A stretch of DNA of 64,000 nucleotides from an uncultured Clostridia bacterium (GTDB taxonomy: Bacteria; Bacillota; Clostridia; UMGS1810): NCBI GenBank assembly GCA_934500705.1, contig CAKSTI010000014.1:1-64000 (forward strand), given 5' to 3'. The notes under the pieces are model-generated. The model ran no database searches, was not told the origin of the DNA, and was given only the letters and a program-made list of their open reading frames with translations. Positions 50,939 through 58,471 of this stretch are shown here, in pieces. Position numbers and translations under genes: made by a program. The number at the start of each line of letters is the position of its first letter. Position 1 is the stretch's first letter.

Positions 50939-51802
50939 ATGGACAGAGAGAATATAATTTTTAACATTCCCAAATTCAAACTGCGTGTAACAGAGAGCAT
51001 CAATATACTAAAAGGAAGAGTTTACACCGATATGCACTTCCACCCCGAAGCGGAAATTATGCGTGTGGAGAGCGGACAGGTTCTGTGCCTTTGCGGACAG
51101 GAAAGGCTCACGCTCGGCGTGGGCGACATAATATTTGTAAACGGGCACACGGCGCACAGGATAATGCCGTCGGACAGTCCGTCGCAGTGCAGTTTTATGT
51201 GGTTTGACACGGACTTTTACACCGCCGCCGAAAACAGCGGAGGGGGCAACCTCAAAGACTTTTTAAAGCGGAGCGGCGGTATGCCGTATGTTGTGCTCAA
51301 AAAAAGCGAAAACGGAGAGGTATCTTGCCTGCTAGACAAAATCAGCGAGGAATTTTCGGGCGGCAAAAAGGCGTATGAACTTTGCATAAGGGCGCACTTT
51401 TTTGAGCTTGCCGCAATACTGTGCCGAATGGGCGTAATCGCCGTTGACAATGTGGACAAAAAGCAAATTTCAAAGATTATTCCGATGACAGAGTACATAG
51501 ACAACAATTTTAGAAACAAAATTCTTTTAGGTGACATCGCAAAATACGCAAACATAGACAAATACTATCTTTGCAAGCTGTTTAAGAGCATCTGCGGCGC
51601 AACCGTGGTGGAGTACATAAACTTTGTGCGGCTTTTAAATGCACAGGATTTATTGGAAGGCACGGCGGAGCCGATTGCGGAGATTGCCTTTGAGTGCGGA
51701 TTTTCGTCCGTGCAGTATTTTAACCGTGTGTTTAAAAAATACCGTGACTGCTCCCCAAGGGCGTATCGGCAAAGAGCCAAGAAAACTGTTGACATTTTTT
51801 AA
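50939..51802 (+). CDS. AraC-family transcriptional regulator
   Basis: The protein has 287 residues. The N-terminal cupin domain has MHFHPEAEIMRVESGQVLCL and GDIIFVNGHTAHRI. The C-terminal pair of helix-turn-helix motifs includes LGDIAKYANIDKYYLCKLFK and IAEIAFECGFSSVQYFNRVF, ending DCSPRAYRQ. The start at 50939 has GAGG upstream, and earlier codons are unlikely. It is divergent from the DMT/GH39 operon and probably activates it on sensing a sugar. Its last 14 bases contain the rnpB -35 box. Confidence 0.9.
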   Translation: MDRENIIFNIPKFKLRVTESINILKGRVYTDMHFHPEAEIMRVESGQVLCLCGQERLTLGVGDIIFVNGHTAHRIMPSDSPSQCSFMWFDTDFYTAAENSGGGNLKDFLKRSGGMPYVVLKKSENGEVSCLLDKISEEFSGGKKAYELCIRAHFFELAAILCRMGVIAVDNVDKKQISKIIPMTEYIDNNFRNKILLGDIAKYANIDKYYLCKLFKSICGATVVEYINFVRLLNAQDLLEGTAEPIAEIAFECGFSSVQYFNRVFKKYRDCSPRAYRQRAKKTVDIF

Positions 51803-51817
51803 AAACAGTGATATATT
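51789..51817 (+). promoter_or_regulatory. rnpB promoter, overlapping the end of the araC-like gene
   Basis: TTGACA at 51789-51794, a 17-base spacer and TATATT at 51812-51817. The -35 lies in the last codons of the upstream gene. Confidence 0.8.
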
Positions 51818-51824
51818 TATTAAT

Positions 51825-52174
51825 GAGTAAATCGGGCAGTTGCGGGCGGAAACCGAAAGGTTCCGTACGAGGAAAGTCCGAGCATCGCAGAGCAGGGTGC
51901 CGGGTAACTCCCGGTGGAGGCGACTCTAAGGAAAGTGCAACAGAAAGATATACCGCCGCATTTGCGGTAAGGGTGAAAAGGCGAGGTAAGAGCTCACCGT
52001 TGCCCGGGAGACCGGGCAGACGTGTAAACCCCACCCGATGCAACACCGTATACAGGAGGATAAGCTTGCTCGGCGTCTCCTAAAAGGTGGCTGGAAGCGT
52101 GCAGAAATGTACGTTGTAGATAGATAACTGCCAACGGCTCACGCCTGAACAGAACTCGGCTTACAGATTTACTC
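51825..52174 (+). ncRNA. rnpB: RNase P RNA, class A
   Basis: This is the catalytic RNA that matures tRNA 5' ends. P1 is formed by GAGTAAAT (51825-51832) and ATTTACTC (52167-52174). The conserved core GAGGAAAGTCCGAGC lies near the 5' end, and ACAGAA and GGTAAGAGCTCACC are inside. The conserved AGATAGATAACTGCC and ACAGAACTCGGCTTA lie near the 3' end. The A-type layout agrees with many Clostridia. Confidence 0.95.
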
Positions 52175-52189
52175 ATAATTTAAAAGTTA

Positions 52190-52225
52190 CGGCGCCGTTT
52201 CCGACAGGAAACGGCGTTGTTTTTT
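52190..52225 (+). terminator. rnpB terminator
   Basis: The stem GCCGTTTCC / GGAAACGGC is followed by GTTGTTTTTT. Confidence 0.9.
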
Positions 52226-52290
52226 GCCCTCTTAGTAACTTGTGCCAAAAACTCTTTTAAATTTGCGTGACAGTTTGTTTAGTTTACTAC

Positions 52291-52319
52291 TTTACAACTT
52301 TAACAAGATAAAGTATAAT
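52291..52319 (+). promoter_or_regulatory. promoter of the amino-acid ABC transporter operon
   Basis: TTTACA at 52291-52296, a 17-base spacer and TATAAT at 52314-52319, with the ATG 39 bases further on. Confidence 0.75.
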
Positions 52320-52358
52320 AAGAACATAAGCTGATACGAAAAAACGGAGGAATTAAAG

Positions 52359-53204
52359 ATGAAAAAATTTATAGCAGTATTACTCGCCGCCGCAACGGTT
52401 TTTGCTTTTTCCGCCTGCGGAACAAAGACGGCAACAAAAGATACCAAAACAACAGATGACAAAAAGGCGGCTACAAGCTACGACAACCTCGCAGTTGCAA
52501 CGGAACTTACAAGCGAGGAGTACGGCATCGGTTTCAGAAAGGGTTCTGACCTTACGGGCGAGCTGAACAAACTTATTGACGAATTTACCGCAGACGGCAC
52601 GCTCAAAACGCTTGCCGACAAATACAACCTCGTTCTTGCAGAGAGCAAAGACGCAGAGCCGGCAGAGGCAACCGTTAAGGACCTTGACTACATCAAGGCA
52701 AACGGCAAGCTCGTTATCGGCATCACGGACTATGAGCCTATGAACTACCGTGACAAAAACGGCGAGTGGACGGGATTTGACACCGAATTTGCTCAGAAGG
52801 TTTGCGAAAAGCTCGGCGTTAAGGCAGAGTTTGTGGAAATCGACTGGGACAACAAGTTCCTTGCTTTGGAGTCAAAGGCTATCGACTGCGTATGGAACGG
52901 TATGACAATCAGCGAGGACGTGCTCAACAACACAAGCTGCACAAAGGCATATCTCAGAAACGCACAGGTTGTTGTTATGGCAAAAGACAAGGTTTCAAAG
53001 TACAAGACCGCCGACGATATGAAGGATTTGAGTTTTGCTGTTGAGGCAGGCTCGGCAGGTGCGGAGGCCGCACAAGAAAACGGATTTGAAAACGTTGTCG
53101 AAGTCGGCGCACAGACCGACGCACTCTTAGAGACAGTAAGCGGTTCGAGCGATGCGTGCATTATAGACCTTACAATGGCAAATGCAATGCTTGGGAATAA
53201 ATAG
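52359..53204 (+). CDS. amino-acid ABC transporter binding lipoprotein with circularly permuted domain
   Basis: The signal peptide ends in the lipobox FSAC (cysteine at about 20). The order of the mature domain is unusual. Residues about 45-100 (SYDNLAVATELTSEEYGIGF, RKGSDLTGELNKL, DGTLKTLADKY) match the C-terminal end of ordinary family-3 binding proteins. They are followed by the normal beginning (DYIKANGKLVIGITDYEPMN), and the protein stops at IIDLTMANAMLGNK, just where the first segment would normally follow. All parts of the fold are therefore present but rotated. GGAGG precedes the ATG. Polar amino acids are the likely ligand, given the neighbouring permease and ATPase. Confidence 0.88.
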   Translation: MKKFIAVLLAAATVFAFSACGTKTATKDTKTTDDKKAATSYDNLAVATELTSEEYGIGFRKGSDLTGELNKLIDEFTADGTLKTLADKYNLVLAESKDAEPAEATVKDLDYIKANGKLVIGITDYEPMNYRDKNGEWTGFDTEFAQKVCEKLGVKAEFVEIDWDNKFLALESKAIDCVWNGMTISEDVLNNTSCTKAYLRNAQVVVMAKDKVSKYKTADDMKDLSFAVEAGSAGAEAAQENGFENVVEVGAQTDALLETVSGSSDACIIDLTMANAMLGNK

Positions 53205-53218
53205 CACAATTTATTAAC

Positions 53219-53521
53219 GGGCTGTAAAAAAACGCACCGACCGCAACCTGCACAGGTGGTAAAAATTTGTTGCCACAAATTTTAAAGAATAATTGCAGAT
53301 TGCTCTGCACAAACCTCACCGCTCGACGTCGTCGGAACAAGCCGGGCATCGTGCGCAGTCAATCAAGAATTGACCGCTTACTCGCCAAGCTGTTCCTCCT
53401 CTTTCCCACAAAGCCGCACCTTTGCGGGAGCCCTGAGATTATACGCCTTCGGGCACGCCCCAAGCACACAAAACCGCTGCGCTTGGGGTTCGGTTTGCAC
53501 ATTCTGCACGCTTTTTTCCGA
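53219..53521. repeat. dispersed intergenic repeat, family B, copy 2
   Basis: This is the inverse of 48341-48578. It starts GGGCTGTAAAAAAACGCACC and ends CATTCTGCACGCTTTTTTCC. Compared with copy 1 it carries about 110 extra bases in one loop (53334-53445) and lacks the other loop. It lies between the binding-protein and permease genes of one ABC operon. Hairpin and T-run sequences at its ends could reduce read-through and so keep the binding protein in excess. Apart from the repeat, 53205-53588 shows no gene. Confidence 0.85.
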
Positions 53522-53588
53522 GCCTTTGGTCAGCGGAATTTTTTCGCTTTTTGGAGTGCAGTAAAAATTAATATGAGGTAAAAATATT

Positions 53589-54296
53589 ATGTTTCTGGAA
53601 GTATCGTTAAAATTATTAGAGGGTTTTGCGGTGACGTTTAAAATATTCCTCCTTACCCTTGCGTTTGCACTCCCTCTCGGACTTATAATCAGTTTTGGTT
53701 CACGGTGCCGTGTAAAGATTGTAAAGTGGATTGTGCGGACGTTTATATGGATTATACGTGGAACGCCGCTTATGCTCCAACTTATTGTAATATTCTACGG
53801 CCCCGGTCTTGTGGGCACGTGGGCGTCAAAGATGATAGCGCAGGGGGTGTACTCCGGCGCACTCATAAACTGGCTTGCAACGTGGAAGGTTCTCGACAGG
53901 TTCTTTGCGCTGATGCTTGCGTTTGTAATTAACTATTCGTGCTATTTTTCGGAGATTTACCGTGGCGGAATAGAGGCTATACCGCAGGGGCAGTACGAGG
54001 CGGGGCAGGTTCTCGGAATGACAAAGACGCAGGTGTTTTTCAAGGTGGTTCTGCTCCAAGTTATCAAGCGCATTGTGCCCCCTATGAGCAACGAGATTAT
54101 AACGCTTGTAAAGGACACGTCGCTTGCAAGAATTATTATGGTCTATGAGATAATCTGGGAGGCGCAGAAGTTCATCAAATCCGCAGGACTTCTCTGGCCG
54201 CTGTTCTACACGGGTGCGTATTATCTGCTTTTCTGCGGACTGCTCACCGTACTGTTCGGATATATAGAAAAGAAAATGAGTTATTTCAGGAGTTAG
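53589..54296 (+). CDS. polar amino-acid ABC transporter permease
   Basis: This integral membrane protein of 235 residues has the His/Glu/Gln permease signature WIIRGTPLMLQL near residue 55 and the EAA loop in YRGGIEAIPQGQYEAGQVLG (about 122-141). It has about five membrane helices. It forms the channel with the ATPase starting five bases downstream. It is separated from the binding-protein gene by the family B repeat. Confidence 0.93.
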   Translation: MFLEVSLKLLEGFAVTFKIFLLTLAFALPLGLIISFGSRCRVKIVKWIVRTFIWIIRGTPLMLQLIVIFYGPGLVGTWASKMIAQGVYSGALINWLATWKVLDRFFALMLAFVINYSCYFSEIYRGGIEAIPQGQYEAGQVLGMTKTQVFFKVVLLQVIKRIVPPMSNEIITLVKDTSLARIIMVYEIIWEAQKFIKSAGLLWPLFYTGAYYLLFCGLLTVLFGYIEKKMSYFRS

Positions 54297-54300
54297 TGCT

Positions 54301-55059
54301 ATGCCTATTTTGGAAGTTATTGATTTAAAAAAGAAGTTCGGCAAGACCGAAGTATTAAAGGGAATAGATTTTTCGCTCGAACGTGGAGAGGTTCTCTCTG
54401 TAATCGGCTCATCGGGCAGCGGAAAAACCACACTGCTGCGCTGTTTAAACTTTCTTGAATTTGCCAACGAGGGCATAATCAAAGTTGACGGAAACGTGCT
54501 CTTTGACGGCAACAGCGAAAAAAGGCTGACCGATGCGCAAATCAGGCAGAACAGGCTCCACTTTGGGCTTGTGTTCCAATCGTTTAATCTCTTTCCGCAG
54601 TACACGGTTTTAAAAAACGTGACCCTTGCGCCGTCGCTCTTAAAGTTTGACACGGCGGAAAACATAGAGAAAAAGACGCTTGAACTCATTGAGCGTGTCG
54701 GACTTACCGAAAAAATTGACTGCTACCCCTGTCAGCTCTCGGGCGGTCAGCAGCAGAGGGTTGCCATTGCCCGTGCGCTTGCGCTCAGTCCCGATATTCT
54801 GTGCTTTGACGAGCCGACGAGCGCCCTCGACCCGGAGCTTACCGGCGAGGTGCTCAAAGTAATAAAGGGTCTTAAAAACACAGACTGCACGATGATTGTG
54901 GTTACGCACGAGATGGAATTTGCCAGAAACGTGTCCGACAAGGTTATGTTTATGGACGGCGGCGTTGTGTGCGAGATGGGAACGCCGGAGGAAGTGTTTG
55001 AAAACCCCAAATCGGAGAGGACAAAGGCGTTTTTGAGCAAATCGCTTGAAAAAATATGA
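54301..55059 (+). CDS. polar amino-acid ABC transporter ATP-binding protein (GlnQ type)
   Basis: This 252-residue ATPase drives the transporter. Walker A is GSSGSGKTTLLR (about 37-48), the Q-loop is LVFQSFNLFPQ, the signature is LSGGQQQRVAIARAL, Walker B is ILCFDEPTSALDPEL, and the switch histidine is in VTHEMEFA. It follows the permease by four bases. A terminator follows, so the operon ends here. Confidence 0.95.
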   Translation: MPILEVIDLKKKFGKTEVLKGIDFSLERGEVLSVIGSSGSGKTTLLRCLNFLEFANEGIIKVDGNVLFDGNSEKRLTDAQIRQNRLHFGLVFQSFNLFPQYTVLKNVTLAPSLLKFDTAENIEKKTLELIERVGLTEKIDCYPCQLSGGQQQRVAIARALALSPDILCFDEPTSALDPELTGEVLKVIKGLKNTDCTMIVVTHEMEFARNVSDKVMFMDGGVVCEMGTPEEVFENPKSERTKAFLSKSLEKI

Positions 55060-55066
55060 TAAAACA

Positions 55067-55096
55067 GTGTGTGCCGTTTTCGGCGCACGCTTTTTT
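55067..55096 (+). terminator. terminator of the ABC transporter operon
   Basis: The stem GTGTGCCG / CGGCGCAC (one G-T pair) is followed by GCTTTTTTG. Confidence 0.8.
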
Positions 55097-55186
55097 GCAG
55101 CAGCTGCACCCGTGTGTACTTTTTTGCGCTCACGGGTAATAAATATAGATAGATGTCTTGCAAATATTAATCAAAGGAGCATTTTT

Positions 55187-55807
55187 ATGAAAGTTATTTT
55201 GGTAAACGGCAGTCCGAGGACAAACGGCTGCACATTCACTGCGCTGACCGAGGTTGCGTCTGCGCTCGAAGGCGAGGGCGTGGAAACGGAAATATTTAAC
55301 CTCGGCACAGACACAATAGCCGGGTGCAAGGCGTGCAGAGCCTGTGCCAAGCTCGGCAAATGCGTGATTGACGACAAGGTAAACGAATTTACCGAAAAGG
55401 CAAAGACGGCAGACGGGTTTATATTCGGCTCTCCCGTTCACTATGCGGCGGCGTCCGCAGTTTCAACATCGTTTATGGACAGGGCGTTTTTTTCCGGCAA
55501 GGGCGTATTTGCATTCAAGCCTGCCGCCTGTGTTCTATCGGCACGCAGAGCCGGTACGACGGCGGCGTTCGACCAGCTTAACAAGTACTTCACCATTTCG
55601 CAGATGCCCGTAATTTCGTCAAGGTACTGGAATATGGTTCACGGCTCGTGCCCGGACGATGTTAAAAAGGACAAAGAGGGTATGCAGATAATGCGCATAC
55701 TCGGCAGAAATATGGCGTGGTTCTTAAAACTGCGTGAGGCAGGCGACAAACTCGGCGTCAAACTGCCGGAGCAGGAAAAGACGGAGTTTACAAACTTTAT
55801 AAGATAG
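55187..55807 (+). CDS. NAD(P)H-dependent FMN reductase / flavodoxin-fold iron-sulfur flavoprotein
   Basis: The protein has 206 residues and begins with the FMN-binding MKVILVNGSPRTNGCT. It has a cysteine cluster C-x2-C-x5-C (GCKACRACAKLGKCVI, about 44-59) and the FGSPVHYAAASA loop. The pattern fits NADPH-dependent flavin reductases and iron-sulfur flavoproteins, which are common redox proteins of anaerobes. The start at 55187 has AAAGGAG upstream; the longer reading has none. Substrate is unknown. Confidence 0.87.
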   Translation: MKVILVNGSPRTNGCTFTALTEVASALEGEGVETEIFNLGTDTIAGCKACRACAKLGKCVIDDKVNEFTEKAKTADGFIFGSPVHYAAASAVSTSFMDRAFFSGKGVFAFKPAACVLSARRAGTTAAFDQLNKYFTISQMPVISSRYWNMVHGSCPDDVKKDKEGMQIMRILGRNMAWFLKLREAGDKLGVKLPEQEKTEFTNFIR

Positions 55808-55866
55808 CAAAACTGCGGAAAAGCAGTCATCTGTAAAATTATGACATACAGCCTTTGGCGAGAAGT

Positions 55867-55903
55867 AAAAAGCGCATATCGATTTTTGGCGATATGCGTT
55901 TTT
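55867..55903. terminator. bidirectional terminator
   Basis: AAAAAGCGCATATCG / CGATATGCGTTTTT is a perfect stem with A and T tails, so it can end the flavoprotein gene and transcripts coming from the serCA side. Confidence 0.85.
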
Positions 55904-56000
55904 ATTGTGAACACACCAAGGTTCCGGTGTACCCGACCGCAATCTCCGATTGCGCTGACGGGGGGTCTGATTTTTTCTGCGTCGGTGAGCTTTCGAACAC
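55902..56000 (-). CDS. possible 32-residue small protein downstream of serA
   Basis: A GTG start at 56000 has AAAAGGAG eight bases upstream, and the frame (FESSPTQKKSDPPSAQSEIA and on to LVCSQ) ends at 55902 directly in the next terminator. The placement between two terminators with an excellent ribosome site is suggestive. However, the peptide has no recognised family and the stretch may be another dispersed repeat. Apart from this, 55808-56101 shows no gene. Confidence 0.3.
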   Translation of the reverse strand: MFESSPTQKKSDPPSAQSEIAVGYTGTLVCSQ

Positions 56001-56020
56001 GGTGTACGCTCCTTTTAAAC

Positions 56021-56050
56021 AGCAAAAAAGCACCGGTCGGAACGATGCTT
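56021..56050 (-). terminator. terminator of the serCA operon
   Basis: On the minus strand AAGCATCG / CGGTGCTT (with one G-T pair) is followed by TTTTGCTG. Confidence 0.7.
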
Positions 56051-56101
56051 CTCTGCTACATAAATATTTCTCTGTATATATTTAGAGGGGATGTTGGCAA
56101 A

Positions 56102-57268
56102 TTAATTCTTGATAACTCTTACTTTGTGAACGCCGTCGAGCTTTGAGATAACTTCCTCGATATTTTCGGGAACGGAGTCAACGTCCACCATTGTGTAGGC
56201 GTTGTCTTTTTTGCTCTTGTTAATCATATTCACAATGTTGATATTCTCCGACGCAAACAGCGCAGAAATCGTTGAGAGCATACTCGGAATATTCTTGTGA
56301 GCTATCGTTACTCTGTACTTACTCTCCATTATCATTTCGCAGTTGGGGTAGTTTACGGAGTTCTTTATATTACCGTACCTTATGAAGTTTGAAAGCTCCT
56401 TTGCCGCCATAACGGCACAGTTGTCCTCAGACTCCGGAGTTGATGCTCCAAGATGCGGAATATTAATAGTGTTTTTCATTTTAAGGGTTTTCTCGGACGG
56501 AAAATCCGTTACGTAGCAGGCAACTTTGCCGCTCTCGATAGCCTTTTCGAGTGCGCTGTCGTCCACAAGACCGCCTCTTGCAAAGTTTAAAAGGCGTGTG
56601 CCGTTTTCCATACAGTCGAAAATTTCCTCATTCATCATACCCTTTGTGCTGTCGTTTAAGGGCAGGTGCATTGTGATATAGTCGCTTTTGCCGACGAGTA
56701 TTTTAAGGTCGCCGCACTTTTTAACATCTCTGGAAAGTCCCCAGGCAGCGTCTATGGAAATATACGGGTCATAGCCGATGACTTTCATTCCCAGCGAGCT
56801 TGCAAGGTTTGCAACCAGCACGCCGATTGCTCCGAGGCCTATTACGCCGAGGGTTTTGCCCTTTATCTCAGGGCCTACAAAGGCGCTTTTGCCTTTTTCT
56901 ACGAGTTTGCCCACGTTATCGCCTTCGCCGATGAGTCCCTTTGCCCATTCTATACCGCCGACAACGTTTCTGGATGAGAGCAGAAGTCCCGCCAAAACAA
57001 GCTCCGCAACGGCATTGGCGTTAGCGCCCGGTGTATTGAACACTGCGATGCCGAGCTCACTGCACTTGTCTATCGGAATATTATTAACTCCGGCGCCGGC
57101 TCTTGCAACCGCCTTTAAGGACTTGGGCAGCTCCATATCGTGCATTGAAAAACTTCTGAGTATTACAGCGTCGGGGTTATCCGAGCTGTCGGTAACGGTG
57201 AAAATGTCCTTGTCGAGCATATCCAAACCGCATTTAGCTATTTTATTAAGTGTCAAAACCTCATACAT
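56102..57268 (-). CDS. serA: D-3-phosphoglycerate dehydrogenase
   Basis: The enzyme starts serine synthesis by oxidising 3-phosphoglycerate with NAD. The NAD-binding motif is GVIGLGAIGVLVANLASS (about 140-157), catalytic residues lie in NFARGGLVDDSAL and NIPHLGASTPESEDN, and a C-terminal ACT domain (from about 320, YRVTIAHKNIPSMLSTISAL) probably gives serine feedback. 388 residues is the short form with one ACT domain. The start at 57268 has GGAGG upstream. It follows serC in an operon. Confidence 0.93.
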   Translation of the reverse strand: MYEVLTLNKIAKCGLDMLDKDIFTVTDSSDNPDAVILRSFSMHDMELPKSLKAVARAGAGVNNIPIDKCSELGIAVFNTPGANANAVAELVLAGLLLSSRNVVGGIEWAKGLIGEGDNVGKLVEKGKSAFVGPEIKGKTLGVIGLGAIGVLVANLASSLGMKVIGYDPYISIDAAWGLSRDVKKCGDLKILVGKSDYITMHLPLNDSTKGMMNEEIFDCMENGTRLLNFARGGLVDDSALEKAIESGKVACYVTDFPSEKTLKMKNTINIPHLGASTPESEDNCAVMAAKELSNFIRYGNIKNSVNYPNCEMIMESKYRVTIAHKNIPSMLSTISALFASENINIVNMINKSKKDNAYTMVDVDSVPENIEEVISKLDGVHKVRVIKN

Positions 57269-57285
57269 AAGGTTGTTACCTCCCA

Positions 57286-58368
57286 TTAATTGTCAAGTTC
57301 AAACTTCTTCATAAAGTCAACAAGCGCCGCCACGCCCTCTGTGGGCATTGCATTGTAGATGCTTGCTCTCATACCGCCGACTGTTCTGTGACCCTTTAAG
57401 TTGACAAAGCCCGATGCGGTTGCCTCTTTGATAAACTTAGCGTTAAGCTCATCGTTGCCCGTTACGAACGGAACGTTCATAAGCGAGCGGTCATCGGCGC
57501 TTTCGACAGTTGCCGAGAACATCTTGGAATTGTCGAGGTAATCGTAGAGCATTGCCGCCTTTTTAACGTTAATCTCCTTCATAGCGTCAAGACCGCCGAG
57601 GTCTTTGAGCCAGTCGCACACCAGTTTGCAGATATAGATTGCAAATGTGGGGGGAGTGTTAAACATAGAACCGTTTGATGCGTGTGTTTCGTAGTTAAAC
57701 ATTGTGGGGGTGATGTCCATTGCATTGCCGATGAGGTCCTCTCTGACAATGGCAACGGTAAGTCCTGCCGGCGCCATATTCTTTTGCGCACCTGCGTAAA
57801 TAATGCCGAATTTGCTTACATCTACCGGCTCGCTGAGAATTGACGATGACATATCGGCAACAAGCGGAACGTCGCCCGTTTCGGGCAGGGTGCTGTACTT
57901 TGTGCCGTAGATTGTGTTATTGTATGTAATGTGGAAATAATCCGCATCTTTTGTAAATGTGTTTTTGTCAAGCTTGGGGATATATGTAAAAGTCTTATCC
58001 TCAGACGATGCGACAACGTTTGTTTCGCCGTATCTTGACGCCTCTTTGTATGCCTTTTTTGCCCAAAGACCTGTAAGAACGTAATCCGCCTTCTTGGACT
58101 TGGTAAAGAGGTTGAGCGGAACCATTGCAAACTGGCTGGACGCTCCGCCCTGCAAAAAGAGCACCTTGTAATTATCCGGAATTGAGAGCAGAGAGCGCAG
58201 GGACGCCTCACATTCGTCAATTATGCTCTGAAAAGCTGATGACCTGTGACTCATCTCCATAACCGACATACCGGCATCTCCGCAGCACACAAGGTCTTTT
58301 TGTGCCTTTTCGAGAACAGGTAAGGGTAAAGCCGAAGGGCCTGCTGAAAAATTATAAACTCTGTTCAT
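57286..58368 (-). CDS. serC: phosphoserine aminotransferase
   Basis: This PLP enzyme makes phosphoserine from 3-phosphohydroxypyruvate and glutamate. The N-terminus YNFSAGPSALP is diagnostic, and the lysine that binds PLP is in YAGAQKNMAPAGL (about 195). The C-terminus has GHRTVGGMRASIYNAMP. 360 residues is full length. The start at 58368 has GGAGGAAG upstream. serA follows 17 bases downstream; the phosphatase serB is not in the window. Confidence 0.96.
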   Translation of the reverse strand: MNRVYNFSAGPSALPLPVLEKAQKDLVCCGDAGMSVMEMSHRSSAFQSIIDECEASLRSLLSIPDNYKVLFLQGGASSQFAMVPLNLFTKSKKADYVLTGLWAKKAYKEASRYGETNVVASSEDKTFTYIPKLDKNTFTKDADYFHITYNNTIYGTKYSTLPETGDVPLVADMSSSILSEPVDVSKFGIIYAGAQKNMAPAGLTVAIVREDLIGNAMDITPTMFNYETHASNGSMFNTPPTFAIYICKLVCDWLKDLGGLDAMKEINVKKAAMLYDYLDNSKMFSATVESADDRSLMNVPFVTGNDELNAKFIKEATASGFVNLKGHRTVGGMRASIYNAMPTEGVAALVDFMKKFELDN

Positions 58369-58471
58369 TACTTCTTCCTCCAATTACATATAGTATACTT
58401 ATTATATACCAAAATTCACCGTTAGTCAACAAGCAAATTACAATTTATATTATATATATGAAATAATTTTT

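Noticed and set aside
53267..53581. 104-codon ORF between the binding protein and permease genes
   Set aside because: It lies inside repeat family B copy 2, with no ribosome site.
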